Of a stretch of 64,000 bases of DNA, positions 54,236 through 63,784 are shown piece after piece; the stretch's first letter is position 1; each line of letters starts with the position of its first letter. This stretch comes from Kiritimatiellia bacterium (GTDB taxonomy: Bacteria > Verrucomicrobiota > Kiritimatiellia > RFP12 > DVOR01). Under the pieces are notes generated by a model, which worked only from the letters and a program-made list of their open reading frames with translations, ran no database searches and was not told the origin of the DNA. Position numbers and translations under genes: made by a program. The stretch is from NCBI GenBank assembly GCA_017531445.1, contig JAFXKZ010000001.1, forward strand, positions 132,534 to 196,533, given 5' to 3'.

Positions 54236-55648
54236 TTACGGGTGGTTGGTGCCCGATGCGTTTGTGGACGCTTCATCGCTCCAGCCGCCACCCAAGGCGC
54301 GGTAGAGGGTGATAGCATTATCAAAGAGTTGTGCGCGATGGGCAATCAGGTTTTCCTGCGCAGAGAGGAGGAGTGATTGCTGGGTGATCACATCATCAAT
54401 GGCAATGTCACCGAAATTGTAGCGTTTTTCAGCGATGGCGAGAGCTTCCCGGCAGAAGCGTTCGGCGTCCAGAAGTGCCGGAGTGCGTTCAACTTCCCGG
54501 TGGTGGGCGATCCACGCGGCTTCGGTTTCCCGGTAGGCATCAAGTACGGTGTTGCGATAGTCTGACACTGTAGCTTCCAGTGTCTCGCGGGCGGCTTCCA
54601 CACGCTTTTGCCAATAACCGAAAGAGAAGAGGTTCCAATGGAAGGAGGGGCCGAAGCGCACGGTGCGGGTATAGGAATCCCATGGGGAGAGGTCGGGAGA
54701 GGAGAGCCCGATGGTGCCTCCGAGCGTGAATTTGGGATAAAGCTCCGCTTCTGCGATGCCGATGGCGGCGGTTTGCGCCAGTACATCCATCTCGGCCATC
54801 CGGATGTCTGCCCGGCGGCGTAAGAGATCTGCCGGGAGAGCCTTGGGGGTGATTTCCGGCAGGTGCATGGTATCTTGCGTTTCAATAATCCGTGCTTGCC
54901 AGGCATAGGGGCTTTTCCCTGTCAACCAGTCAAGTTTCAACGAAGCATCGGTAAGGTTGTTGCGATACTGGGGCAACAGGGCGCGTGTGCGGGCGGCTTG
55001 CGCTTCGGCTGTGACGACATCGTAACGGATGACATCGCCGCTTTTGTGGCGTTTTTTTACCAGTTCCACATTCCGCTCTTGCAGGGCGAGATTGGCTTCG
55101 GCGATGGCGATTTGCGCTTCGTAACGGCGGACGGCAACGTAGGTGGCAGCGATTTCCGCCGCTAGCGAGACGCGGACTTCTTGGAGTGCATAGGCAAGCT
55201 GCGCTTCTTTCGCCTGTGCTTGTTCAAGTGAACGGCGCATACCTCCGAAGATGTCAATCTCCCAAGAAGCATCAATAGAGGCAGAGAGGTTGCGGTTCCA
55301 TCCGCCGGTGGATTGTTTGCCCCATCCGCGTTGCCATGTGTAGGAGCCGTCGGCAGAGAAGTGTGGATAGAACTCTGCCTCGGCACCTTCCCGCGAGGCG
55401 CGCGATGCCCGGAGCTTGGCTAAAGCGGAAGCCACCGTCGGGGAGTTCTTCAACCCTTCGTCCACAAGGTCGGCCAGCACCGGGTCGTTAAAACGGTGCC
55501 ACCACTTTGCGAGCGATTCAACTTCGTGCCCTTCCTCTGTCGAGAAAAGGCGATCGGCTGTTGGAGGTTCGGGTGCTGTAGTCTCAGGCCCTACAGCCGA
55601 ACAGCCGCAGAGCATGAGCAGAAGTGCCGGGAAGAGCAGAGTTTTCAT
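54236..55648 (-). CDS. TolC/NodT-type outer-membrane efflux lipoprotein
   Basis: A 470-residue outer-membrane channel component of RND-type efflux. A lipoprotein signal (LLLMLCGC, acylated Cys16) opens it, followed by the two helical repeats and porin strands of the family (WWHRFNDPVLADLVDEGL, SWEIDIFGGMRRSLEQAQAKEAQLAY, LLRRRADIRMAEMDVLA). No membrane-fusion or inner-membrane pump gene is next to it in this window. Its ATG overlaps the cyclophilin stop by one base. It ends the minus-strand operon. Confidence 0.9.
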   Translation of the reverse strand: MKTLLFPALLLMLCGCSAVGPETTAPEPPTADRLFSTEEGHEVESLAKWWHRFNDPVLADLVDEGLKNSPTVASALAKLRASRASREGAEAEFYPHFSADGSYTWQRGWGKQSTGGWNRNLSASIDASWEIDIFGGMRRSLEQAQAKEAQLAYALQEVRVSLAAEIAATYVAVRRYEAQIAIAEANLALQERNVELVKKRHKSGDVIRYDVVTAEAQAARTRALLPQYRNNLTDASLKLDWLTGKSPYAWQARIIETQDTMHLPEITPKALPADLLRRRADIRMAEMDVLAQTAAIGIAEAELYPKFTLGGTIGLSSPDLSPWDSYTRTVRFGPSFHWNLFSFGYWQKRVEAARETLEATVSDYRNTVLDAYRETEAAWIAHHREVERTPALLDAERFCREALAIAEKRYNFGDIAIDDVITQQSLLLSAQENLIAHRAQLFDNAITLYRALGGGWSDEASTNASGTNHP

Positions 55649-56145
55649 CAGAGACGTGTGATGGACTCAATAATGACAGGTGCAAGCGGGACGTCTTGAT
55701 GATAGCCGGCATTGCCGGTAGAGACGGCTTCAATCTCATCGACGGTATCAAAACCTGCGGTGACATGACCGAAGACAGCATATCCATAGGCGGAGGGATT
55801 GGGAGCGCGGAAGTTCAGGAAATCATTGTCAACGGTGTTGATAAAGAATTGTGCGGTGGCGGAGTGGATCTCCATTGTGCGAGCCATTGCAATGGTATAT
55901 TTGTTGTTTTTCAATCCATTGGAGGCTTCGTTCTGAATGGGAGCCTGTGTAGGTTTCTGTTTCATCTCCCGGGTGAAGCCGCCGCCTTGAATCATAAATC
56001 CGCGGATGACGCGATGAAAAATGGTGTCATTATAGAAGCCGGCGTCAACATATTTCAGGAAGTTGGCCACCGTAATCGGTGCAGCGGCTTCATCTAAGGC
56101 GAGCGTGATATCACCTTTATTCGTTTTCATCAATACATTTGTCAT
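55648..56145 (-). CDS. cyclophilin-type peptidyl-prolyl isomerase
   Basis: A 165-residue isomerase of proline peptide bonds. Seen: [29 protein letters not shown], the catalytic-Arg region [30 protein letters not shown] and [17 protein letters not shown]. No signal peptide, so it is cytosolic. ATG 56145 has AGGT upstream. The chain has a normal cyclophilin length. Confidence 0.93.
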   Translation of the reverse strand: MTNVLMKTNKGDITLALDEAAAPITVANFLKYVDAGFYNDTIFHRVIRGFMIQGGGFTREMKQKPTQAPIQNEASNGLKNNKYTIAMARTMEIHSATAQFFINTVDNDFLNFRAPNPSAYGYAVFGHVTAGFDTVDEIEAVSTGNAGYHQDVPLAPVIIESITRL

Positions 56146-56201
56146 AGGAAGTTACCTTTCTGAAAGGGAGAAAATGCAGAAAAGAAGTGCTCAGGGTCGG
56201 A

Positions 56202-57209
56202 TCAGTTCTCTGTCATAGAGGCGAGAAACGCCTCCCAAAGAGCTTTTACGTCTGCGTAGTCCGGATTATCTTCTTTCACCGCGAGCGTGGAGAGTTGGCG
56301 CAATTGCATTTTGGCCTGACTGATGAGTTTCTTTTTGGCATTGGCTGTGGCGGCCTTTGTCTGCGACAATTTAGCAAGGTTGGCACGGGAAGCTGCCAAT
56401 TTAGAGACGACAGGGTCTTTGGCAAGGGCGGCAATTTCTTTTTTCAATGCCGCCGATCGCGCTGGGAACGTGCGCAGATAGTGTTGCGCTTCGCTGACAG
56501 CTGCGGAGGGGAGCTGCTCCATGGCTTCGCGGATGGCAGCTTCTTTTTCGTCTGCCCATTGCTCGCACCGTTCAATAATTGCCGCGGCTTCTTCTCCGGC
56601 AGCCCCGCCACGTTTGACGCGGCTTTGCAGCTGGCGCAAGGTGGTTTCCACGTTTTGGCCTATGGTAAGCCGCTTGATAACATCTTTGCAGTGGACAAGA
56701 TCCATGCCGGTCAGCAGGGATCCGGTCGGCAACTTGGGCATTGCTTTAACAGCTGTTTCGATGGCATCTTCAAATGCTGTGAACTGGGAGTAGGGATTGC
56801 CTTGCCAGACAACCTCGCCTTTGTGGTTCATCACATAAGCAAATGGAAGGCCTCCGGCAGAAGGTGCGCCCGATACGCCAAAGAATTGATAGACGGCATA
56901 TTCGCAGCCGTTGGTCTTGAGCAGCTTGAGGATGGCTTCTTCATTGCGGCCCTGGGCGTGGGAACCGATAATTGCAACGCGGGCATCGTTTGCGTAGGCT
57001 TTGCCAAGCTTGGCCATGTGTGGCAGACTGGCGCGGCAGGGAGGGCACTGATAGCCCCACACTTCCACGGCAATCACGCGGCCTTGCAAGTCCTTTGCGG
57101 CGTATTGCGGGCCGCTGAGATGGGCGTCTTCTGTGAGATTGTTGAAGTCAAGAGCCTGCAAGAGATAGAAAGGAAGCGCACAGGCAAGCATCAGAAGTGT
57201 GTGTTTCAT
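56202..57209 (-). CDS. exported thioredoxin-like (TlpA-type) protein
   Basis: A 335-residue protein with a signal peptide (MKHTLLMLACALPFYLLQA) and a redox thioredoxin fold: EVWGYQCPPCRASLPHM carries the CxxC active site (residues about 51-54), followed by a cis-Pro region. The C-terminal 150 residues are helical and Lys/Ala-rich. ATG 57209, with AAGGA eight bases upstream, is chosen over a longer frame. It likely reduces or forms disulfides in the periplasm; it follows the siroheme decarboxylase gene by 14 bases, so a cytochrome or heme role is possible. Confidence 0.82.
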   Translation of the reverse strand: MKHTLLMLACALPFYLLQALDFNNLTEDAHLSGPQYAAKDLQGRVIAVEVWGYQCPPCRASLPHMAKLGKAYANDARVAIIGSHAQGRNEEAILKLLKTNGCEYAVYQFFGVSGAPSAGGLPFAYVMNHKGEVVWQGNPYSQFTAFEDAIETAVKAMPKLPTGSLLTGMDLVHCKDVIKRLTIGQNVETTLRQLQSRVKRGGAAGEEAAAIIERCEQWADEKEAAIREAMEQLPSAAVSEAQHYLRTFPARSAALKKEIAALAKDPVVSKLAASRANLAKLSQTKAATANAKKKLISQAKMQLRQLSTLAVKEDNPDYADVKALWEAFLASMTEN

Positions 57210-57223
57210 AAGAGGGGTCCTTT

Positions 57224-58216
57224 TCAGATAAAGAAGCGTAGGCTGCTCTTTTTGTATTCGTGTGTCGAGAAGAAAATCTTTCGGGGATGACCGGAAAGAC
57301 CGCATGTTTGTGTAAGATGGTCAAACGTATTCATTGCTTCCTGCCATGAAGTCTTATGAATCATAGCATAAAGTGTGAATGGAAAGGAAGCGTGTGCCGG
57401 GCGGGCATAGCAGTGTGTGACTTCCGGAAATGCCGCAAGGCGCCGTCCGAAAAGATCAAGTTCTTCCTGCGGCACTTGCCAGCAACACATCCCGTTGGCC
57501 GCGAAACCGCTGACGCGATGATAGAGCAGGAGCGCGAAACGACGGAGTGTGCCGTCGGCTTGCCAGGCGCGCAGTTGCGGTAAATCGTCTTCGGTAAAGG
57601 GCGCAAACAGATTGGCGGTGTCGTCTTGATAGCGTCGGACAATCGCCTGTTGCACGGACGAAAGCTGTGGAGACTCGGAGAGTGTTTTTGTGGAAAGATA
57701 CTCGGTGCGTTCGTCGCGTTGACGTGTTCTCGGGTCGAAAACAACATCGATTTTGTAGCGTGTAAGTGCCGGAAAAGGTATCGGGGAAAAGGCTGCAAAT
57801 GATGCCGCTTCCGCTTCAAAGGTTGCCGAAGGCGCAGAAAGGGTGAACCAAAGGTTGGGATAGGCTTCGTAGTCAGTTGCCGTTACGGAAGGATGGGAGA
57901 AGTCTTCCGGCCAACCGCGAATGTAAGCGTGTGTCACTCCGGGATGCGCCGAAACCGCTCCGGCAGCCGTTGCGAGTGCCGCCGGTTCAGGAGCTGAAAT
58001 GGCATAGAGACAACTCCGGTATCCGAGCCGACGGGCATCAAAAACACCTCCGATACGGCGGACAAGGCCTTGCGTCCGGAGGTCGGAGATGAATGACACA
58101 AGGGCCTCGGTTGAGGTGCCAAGCGATTTTGCGAGCACCGTCAGTGGCTGTGAAACCAGGGGCCACGGACGTTGCAAGGCGTAGAGCCATTCCTGTTGTT
58201 CTGTCGTTAGATTCAT
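57224..58216 (-). CDS. siroheme decarboxylase, AhbA-AhbB fusion-like
   Basis: A 330-residue protein with two Lrp/AsnC-like halves. The first (1-165) has a winged helix and YPNLWFTLSAP, as in AhbA; the second (165-330) has FALLLYHRVSGFAANGMCCWQVP, EVTHCYARPAHASFPFTLYAMIHK and ends FFSTHEYKKSSLRFF, as in AhbB. Together these normally separate subunits decarboxylate siroheme to didecarboxysiroheme in the alternative heme pathway. It overlaps the preceding nuclease gene by four bases. Confidence 0.82.
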   Translation of the reverse strand: MNLTTEQQEWLYALQRPWPLVSQPLTVLAKSLGTSTEALVSFISDLRTQGLVRRIGGVFDARRLGYRSCLYAISAPEPAALATAAGAVSAHPGVTHAYIRGWPEDFSHPSVTATDYEAYPNLWFTLSAPSATFEAEAASFAAFSPIPFPALTRYKIDVVFDPRTRQRDERTEYLSTKTLSESPQLSSVQQAIVRRYQDDTANLFAPFTEDDLPQLRAWQADGTLRRFALLLYHRVSGFAANGMCCWQVPQEELDLFGRRLAAFPEVTHCYARPAHASFPFTLYAMIHKTSWQEAMNTFDHLTQTCGLSGHPRKIFFSTHEYKKSSLRFFI

Positions 58217-60954
58217 TGTTTCAAATGGGTTAGGAGATGACGTATCAGGGGAGTCTGCAGTGATTCTGCCGATTGGTAAAGAGTTTCCGGGTCGGCAAAA
58301 TCAAGCAGTTCCTCCAAAACACCTTCCAGATCTTGAAGTGTTTGCTGTTCACTCACCGGATCATAAAAGGGGACAATCGCCGGTTTTCCCTCTGCCGGAA
58401 GCGTGAAATAGGCGAGTTCAATCGTGGACGTTTGCGGCAAGCGAAGTGCGTGACGCGCCAATAAGCGGTAAAGCGGCAACTGGAAGTTGCTCCATATCAC
58501 TTCACCTGTACGACTGTTTTGTTTGTAATGATCATCGCAGGCCGAAATGGCGTGACGTCCGGTTTTATAGTCGATAATCCGCCAGATATTCCGCTCGGCA
58601 TGATAATCAATGCGATCAATTTGCCCATAGAGTGTGAGGGGTTTCCCACGAATGGTGAGCGTTACCTCCCAGTCTTTATTTTTTGTTTCAGCCTCGATAT
58701 AATGGGTCTTCCAACCCTCGTTGCGTATGGCAACTTCGCACTCGGCAGCGAGTGCCAACCGTTTAAGTGCGGCATGGCGCACAGCAATCAATTCCACATT
58801 GGATGTGGAGCCGTAACGTTCGGCAAAGCGTTGAAGAAAAGTTTCCTGCAAAAGTGCCTTGAGGATTGGCACCTCGTGAGTGTCGGTTTGATGAAGCACT
58901 TCCATTGCATCGTGCAACATTGTTCCGAAAGTGTTCGCCGGCACGCCGTCAATAGTGCGATTGGTGTCTTCAAGATGCAGGATTTTTTGGAAGAGGAACT
59001 CCACAGGTGAATGGAGAAAAAGGCGAATGAAGGAGGCTGAAAGGCGTTTGGGCAACTGCCAATGCGCTCGCCATTGATGCGGTGCTTCACGCAGCATAAT
59101 TCCGGAATCTGCACCGGTCGGCGCATTTCGTGCTGACGGCGTGAGGAAGAATTTCCGGGCGCGGTGGAGTTGTTGTTCCGGCCGACAGCGGAAGAAAAGG
59201 CGCGAAGGCTTCAGCCAATCGCCGCGCGCATTGAGTCGGCTACAGAGCAATTTTAGGTTTTGGGGCGGACAACGGCGTGAGAGTGTTTCAAGCAGGTACG
59301 CATCTCTTGCCAGTCGGGTATTATCCGATCGCAAGCCCAGCGTTGCCCGGAAATGATTGGGCAAAAAGGCATCTTCAAAGGTGGTATCCGGAAAGATACC
59401 TTCGTTCAAACCTGCCAGGACAAACCGCGCTGCGGGGGACCATAACAGTTCAAATCTCCCCTCGTATGAGCAATCGTTACCACCTCTTACCGGATGAAGC
59501 GTGGTTTGATTGATTCTGGCATTGAGCAGTGCGATGGATGGCGTTGCGCCCGGAATACGTGCCGTTTCAATCTCGTTGAGAAGCGACTGCATGGCCTCAA
59601 AGGTCGCAAAGAGGAGAGCATCCTTCACCGGATCGGCGAAAATAGTTCCGAAGAGATCAACGAGAAATGCCCGTGCACCATCGCAGGGGGAGCGTTGAAT
59701 GGCGAGCATCCATGAGTGAAGTTGCGTAAGAAAGTGCCGCAGGGGAGATGTTTGTGCTGTGAAATGGCGTGCTTCTTTCAGTGTTCCCGGCTGGTGCTGC
59801 TCAAGCAACTCCATATAGTCGGTACGGAGGGTGGCATAGTCAGTACGGAGGAAAACAGCGATCTCCGGAAGCGACATCAGTGGGGTAATATGTTCAATAT
59901 CGTCTTGCTGACACAAACGAAAGAGTTGCTGGAGAGCCCTGATAGCCGGTTGTGAATTCAGACAGATTGGGTCCGGCTCAAACATTCGGATTTGGTGGGA
60001 TTCAAAGCGGTCTGTCAGCGGCGGCATCACCTCATGATTCAATACGCACAGGCAGATTTCGGAAGGATTGATGGTGCCATCGGCTGCCAAAAATCGCTCT
60101 GCACAGAGCGCTTCATCGGTTGGTGTTTCGGCGAGTTCCAGCGCGTTGTCCGGCAAAAAGAGGTGTGTGTGGTTCCAAAATTCAGGCGTGGGTGTGCCAA
60201 AAGTTGTAAAACAGGCAACGTCTGTTTTGTCGGTTTGGATGAGAACATCACACGCGGGGGCTGCGTCAAATAGACGGGAAATCGCGGGCATCAAGTCCGG
60301 CACACAGGCGACAATCAGTTGCCAATGCGATTGAGATTCAATCGGTTGCGCTATCGGATGGCGCAGGATGTCGAGTTGCCGATCAACAGGATCGGAAAGC
60401 CCCGCAGCCGACAAGACTTCGCGGAACTTGCTTTCCAGAAGATCAAGTGCCGCCCAACGCCCCCTCTCGCGTTCGTCCAGTTGCGCTGTTGCCGGGTGCT
60501 GTGCCACGCCTCCGAAATCCAGCATGGCTTCGACCAGTGTTGCCCGCAGATGAATCAAGCGTTGGGCAACGGTATACCGCGTTGCGGCGCGTTCCAACCA
60601 TTTCTTTGCATTGGGGAAGAGGTAGGTCGCTACGAGATGCTCTGCATCTGCTGCCTGCAACCAGTCAAAAACTTTGTCCCAGGCGCAGAGCAACTCTGTC
60701 TCGGTGGCAATATTTTCCGCACCGGAAGGCGTAAAATAATTGAAGAGCCCTGCCGGCAAGGTGAAGCGTACGCCGTGAAAGGCATGGTAGGCTTCTGTCA
60801 GCGCATCGCGCAGACGGCGCATTGCCAATGAGGTCGGAACGCAAAAGACGATCCCCGGCGGCAAGTGTGTTTGCCAACGTTGCTTGCACCAGCGGACAAT
60901 CAGTTCCGGTGCGGAGGCTTCATTGCCAAGAAGGTGGAGCTGCGGAGAGGCCAT
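58213..60954 (-). CDS. AddB-like helicase-nuclease subunit (PD-(D/E)XK)
   Basis: A 913-residue protein. The N-terminal part resembles an inactive UvrD-type helicase (PTSLAMRRLRDALTEA), and the C-terminal 200 residues hold the RecB-type nuclease motif: GQIDRIDYHAERNIWRIIDYKTG, with Asp and Lys catalytic candidates and QLPLYRLLARHALRL. It likely acts with AddA in recombinational repair; addA is not in this window. In the nuclease opening, IRLFLHSPVEFLFQKIL has Ser where the family usually has a cluster Cys. It starts 16 bases after the hexokinase stop. Confidence 0.8.
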   Translation of the reverse strand: MASPQLHLLGNEASAPELIVRWCKQRWQTHLPPGIVFCVPTSLAMRRLRDALTEAYHAFHGVRFTLPAGLFNYFTPSGAENIATETELLCAWDKVFDWLQAADAEHLVATYLFPNAKKWLERAATRYTVAQRLIHLRATLVEAMLDFGGVAQHPATAQLDERERGRWAALDLLESKFREVLSAAGLSDPVDRQLDILRHPIAQPIESQSHWQLIVACVPDLMPAISRLFDAAPACDVLIQTDKTDVACFTTFGTPTPEFWNHTHLFLPDNALELAETPTDEALCAERFLAADGTINPSEICLCVLNHEVMPPLTDRFESHQIRMFEPDPICLNSQPAIRALQQLFRLCQQDDIEHITPLMSLPEIAVFLRTDYATLRTDYMELLEQHQPGTLKEARHFTAQTSPLRHFLTQLHSWMLAIQRSPCDGARAFLVDLFGTIFADPVKDALLFATFEAMQSLLNEIETARIPGATPSIALLNARINQTTLHPVRGGNDCSYEGRFELLWSPAARFVLAGLNEGIFPDTTFEDAFLPNHFRATLGLRSDNTRLARDAYLLETLSRRCPPQNLKLLCSRLNARGDWLKPSRLFFRCRPEQQLHRARKFFLTPSARNAPTGADSGIMLREAPHQWRAHWQLPKRLSASFIRLFLHSPVEFLFQKILHLEDTNRTIDGVPANTFGTMLHDAMEVLHQTDTHEVPILKALLQETFLQRFAERYGSTSNVELIAVRHAALKRLALAAECEVAIRNEGWKTHYIEAETKNKDWEVTLTIRGKPLTLYGQIDRIDYHAERNIWRIIDYKTGRHAISACDDHYKQNSRTGEVIWSNFQLPLYRLLARHALRLPQTSTIELAYFTLPAEGKPAIVPFYDPVSEQQTLQDLEGVLEELLDFADPETLYQSAESLQTPLIRHLLTHLKQ

Positions 60955-60970
60955 GGTGTGAATCGGTCGG

Positions 60971-62218
60971 TTAGCGGTTGAGTGCTGCGAGTGCTGCGCC
61001 TAACAATGGGGCTTCCTCTACGCGGAAAAGGGTGCACGTATAATGGTAGGGATGCAAAAGTGTTTCAAGATGTCCGGCCACACGTTGCGCGAAGGGAATC
61101 GACGTCGTTTTCCAGAATGTGGAACCATCGGCGTTAACGTGAATGGTTCCCGACGTCTGATTGCGGGCACGTGCTGAGCGGATGCCGGCTGCTGCGATAT
61201 TGATTGCTGCAAAAAGTGCCGCCCGTTCATAGAGCGTTGTAAGCAGTGTGCGGAGGGTCTCCGCTTCGTTTGACGGGCAGTTGAAGATATCGGGGTTGGT
61301 GCCTGCACAATAGTTGTCGAGTTCAATATGCGTGAACGTGTGCGCGTTTAATCTGTCGGTGAGGCTGGGCAGCAACCCCTCTTTTGCTGCCTGACGCAAG
61401 AGGATTGTCCCCAAACTTCCCAGGTGAACACCGGAAATGCAACGTTCCCATTGCGCCTTGCCGTTTCCGCTTGCAGCCTCATATTGCAGGTCAAATGTTG
61501 ATTTCGGAAAACGGGTGAAATTGCCGGATTCGCAGTTGATGGGCATCAGTTTCCGGGGCGGAAGCGGTTGGCATTTCAGGATTTGCTCTGTCGCTTCGGC
61601 ATAGGCGGTATTGGTGCCGGTGCCGAGAATAAAGCCTACCTGCCCGGCGGCTCCTGCCGCATCCGTGCGGGCATAGGCCGCCAATAATGCTGCAACGGTA
61701 TCATTCAATATCTGAAGCGAAATGTCAAAGTGTCCGCGCAGGGTCAGTGCATTCAGCAAATCTGCTCCAACGTTTCTTCCAGGAATGTCCGGCGCTTGGA
61801 TTTTTTTTGTCCAGAAGAGGAGTTTACCTTCATCAGTGACAGGATAGGAAAAGCAGAAGCCAAAACGTTCTCCGTCACGCAGATTGGGTGCAATTACTTC
61901 GCACAATTCCTGATAGAACGTTGCCGTATCCACAGGCTTTTGCGCACCGGGCATCCCGCCTCGCAGCAGGTTTTCAAAGCGCACATTTCCCGATGCATCA
62001 AAGGCAACACGTGCCGAACGCAGGTTGGTGCCGCCCACATCAAAAGCCGGAACCGTGCAATTTTTGGGTGCGCAATGACGCAGAAGAAAGCCCGCCGGGA
62101 GCATGGGGAGCGCACCGTCTCCGCGTAAACCGCGCGCCATTTCGTCGATGAAATCACGCAGGATTTGCGGCGCGTCCAAAGCCTCCGGTTGGAGTCCGTT
62201 AGTGATTAAGAAGCGCAT
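60971..62218 (-). CDS. hexokinase (eukaryote-type fold)
   Basis: A 415-residue sugar kinase. Seen: AFDVGGTNLRSARV (ATP phosphate 1), the hexokinase signature region FGFCFSYPVTDEGKLLFWTKKI, LNDTVAALLAAYA (catalytic Asp) and FILGTGTNTAYAE. These match the HK1/HK2-type family (Pfam hexokinase 1 and 2) rather than the shorter ROK or Glk types. ATG 62218 has GGAGGAG seven bases upstream and overlaps the end of the aroKB gene by 20 bases. Confidence 0.88.
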   Translation of the reverse strand: MRFLITNGLQPEALDAPQILRDFIDEMARGLRGDGALPMLPAGFLLRHCAPKNCTVPAFDVGGTNLRSARVAFDASGNVRFENLLRGGMPGAQKPVDTATFYQELCEVIAPNLRDGERFGFCFSYPVTDEGKLLFWTKKIQAPDIPGRNVGADLLNALTLRGHFDISLQILNDTVAALLAAYARTDAAGAAGQVGFILGTGTNTAYAEATEQILKCQPLPPRKLMPINCESGNFTRFPKSTFDLQYEAASGNGKAQWERCISGVHLGSLGTILLRQAAKEGLLPSLTDRLNAHTFTHIELDNYCAGTNPDIFNCPSNEAETLRTLLTTLYERAALFAAINIAAAGIRSARARNQTSGTIHVNADGSTFWKTTSIPFAQRVAGHLETLLHPYHYTCTLFRVEEAPLLGAALAALNR

Positions 62219-63773
62219 AAAGGGTCTCCTCCGGCACAACCACACCTGTTTTTACCTGACCGATCGTTTGCGGAAGGGCGAAACGCACTTTACCGGCCGC
62301 CTTCTTTTTGTCGCGCATCAGGTAGCGCATCAAGATCGCTGCGTCCATTTCCTGCGGGATCTCCGTCGGGAGTCCAAGGGCGTCCAAGGCGGTTTTCAAC
62401 GTTTCCGCCAGCGTTTCCGGTGCGAGATTCAGGCGAGAGGCCAATCGCGCCGCCGCCACGGTGCCGATGGCAACCGCCTCGCCATGAGCGATGGTAAAAT
62501 CGCTTGCCGCTTCCACGGCATGGCCGATGGTGTGACCCAGATTGAGGGCGGCGCGTTTGCCGGTGCGCTCAAAAGGATCTTCCAGAATGGTGCGCACCTT
62601 CACGCCTGCAGAACGGATAACGAGCCGGGTCAACCAGTCGATTTGATTGCGGTTGCTGTCGAAATTGCCCAACATTTCCAAGAGTTCCGCATCTCCGATG
62701 ACGGCGTGTTTCAAGGTTTCTGCAAGACCGCAACGGATTTCACGTTCCGGCAATGTGGCAAGCGTTGTCGTATCTGCCAGAACGGCGCAGGGCGGATGAA
62801 ACGCACCGATGAGATTCTTTCCGGAGGGTAAATCGGCTCCGGTTTTCCCGCCGATACCGGCATCGACCATGGAAAGGAGCGTCGTAGGAAGATTCAGCCA
62901 ACGGATACCGCGCAACCATGCCGACGCTGCAAATCCGGTTAAATCGCCCGTGACACCTCCGCCAAGAGCCAACACCAGATCGTTTCGCTCCAGGCGGGCT
63001 TTGCCCATGGCTTCCCAGAGTTGGTTGACGGTGGCAAGTGTTTTATGAGCCTCGCCTGCGGGGATTTCAAAGGTCGGAATCTCACTTCCAAGCGCGGCTT
63101 TTACGCGCTCACCGTAAAGCGGCAGGGTGTTGGAGTCGCCTACCAAAAGCAGATGGTTCGGTTTGGGTTCCAATCGCTCCAGAAGCCGTGGCAGTTCATT
63201 GATTGCCTCCGGAGCGATCAGTACCGGATAAGGATTGCCCATGCCGGAAATAATAAAACGCCCCAAAAGTGTCATCACTTTTGGCCAGACTTCCTGCGGC
63301 ATCTGCTCGCCGGAGAGTTGGAGCGCGAGGGGAAAAGAGAGGTAATGTTCACGCCGTTCTTCCAAAAGTTTGAGAAGGCTGTCGGCGGTTTTGGAGAAGG
63401 GACGGCTACCGGCTTTACGCTCTACGCGCCGGGCCAGCACCTCCGGAGGTGTTTGCAAGCAGATAATCGGTCCACAGGCTTCAGCCAGCGCACGGTTTTC
63501 TTCACGCAGTAATGCGCCGCCTCCCAAGGCTACCACGGCATTGGGCTTCCGGGCGCAAAGATCGCGTAGAACGGCAGTTTCAGTATCGCGGAAGAACTGT
63601 TGCCCATGCTGCTCTACGGCTTGCGGAATGGTCATTCCAAGCCGTTGTTCAATCAAGGTGTCCAAGTCCAGTGCCGTTTTTGCGAGGGCAACAGCAAGAT
63701 TTTGCGCACAGGTGGATTTTCCGGTGGCAGGCGGTCCGTAAAGAAAGAGCGTGGGGGAGGCAAGCGGTATCAT
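62199..63773 (-). CDS. aroKB: shikimate kinase / 3-dehydroquinate synthase fusion
   Basis: A 524-residue two-domain enzyme of aromatic amino-acid synthesis. Residues 1-175 are shikimate kinase (FLYGPPATGKST Walker A, DLDTLIEQRLG, ALGGGALL); residues about 180-524 are dehydroquinate synthase (GGGVTGDLTGFAASAWLRGI, PTTLLSMVDAGIGGKTG, GKNLIGAFHPP). Neither domain lacks a key motif. ATG 63773 is preferred to an upstream TTG 63812. No Shine-Dalgarno site is seen; recN ends 12 bases upstream. Confidence 0.93.
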   Translation of the reverse strand: MIPLASPTLFLYGPPATGKSTCAQNLAVALAKTALDLDTLIEQRLGMTIPQAVEQHGQQFFRDTETAVLRDLCARKPNAVVALGGGALLREENRALAEACGPIICLQTPPEVLARRVERKAGSRPFSKTADSLLKLLEERREHYLSFPLALQLSGEQMPQEVWPKVMTLLGRFIISGMGNPYPVLIAPEAINELPRLLERLEPKPNHLLLVGDSNTLPLYGERVKAALGSEIPTFEIPAGEAHKTLATVNQLWEAMGKARLERNDLVLALGGGVTGDLTGFAASAWLRGIRWLNLPTTLLSMVDAGIGGKTGADLPSGKNLIGAFHPPCAVLADTTTLATLPEREIRCGLAETLKHAVIGDAELLEMLGNFDSNRNQIDWLTRLVIRSAGVKVRTILEDPFERTGKRAALNLGHTIGHAVEAASDFTIAHGEAVAIGTVAAARLASRLNLAPETLAETLKTALDALGLPTEIPQEMDAAILMRYLMRDKKKAAGKVRFALPQTIGQVKTGVVVPEETLYALLNH

Positions 63774-63784
63774 GGCGGTAGCGT

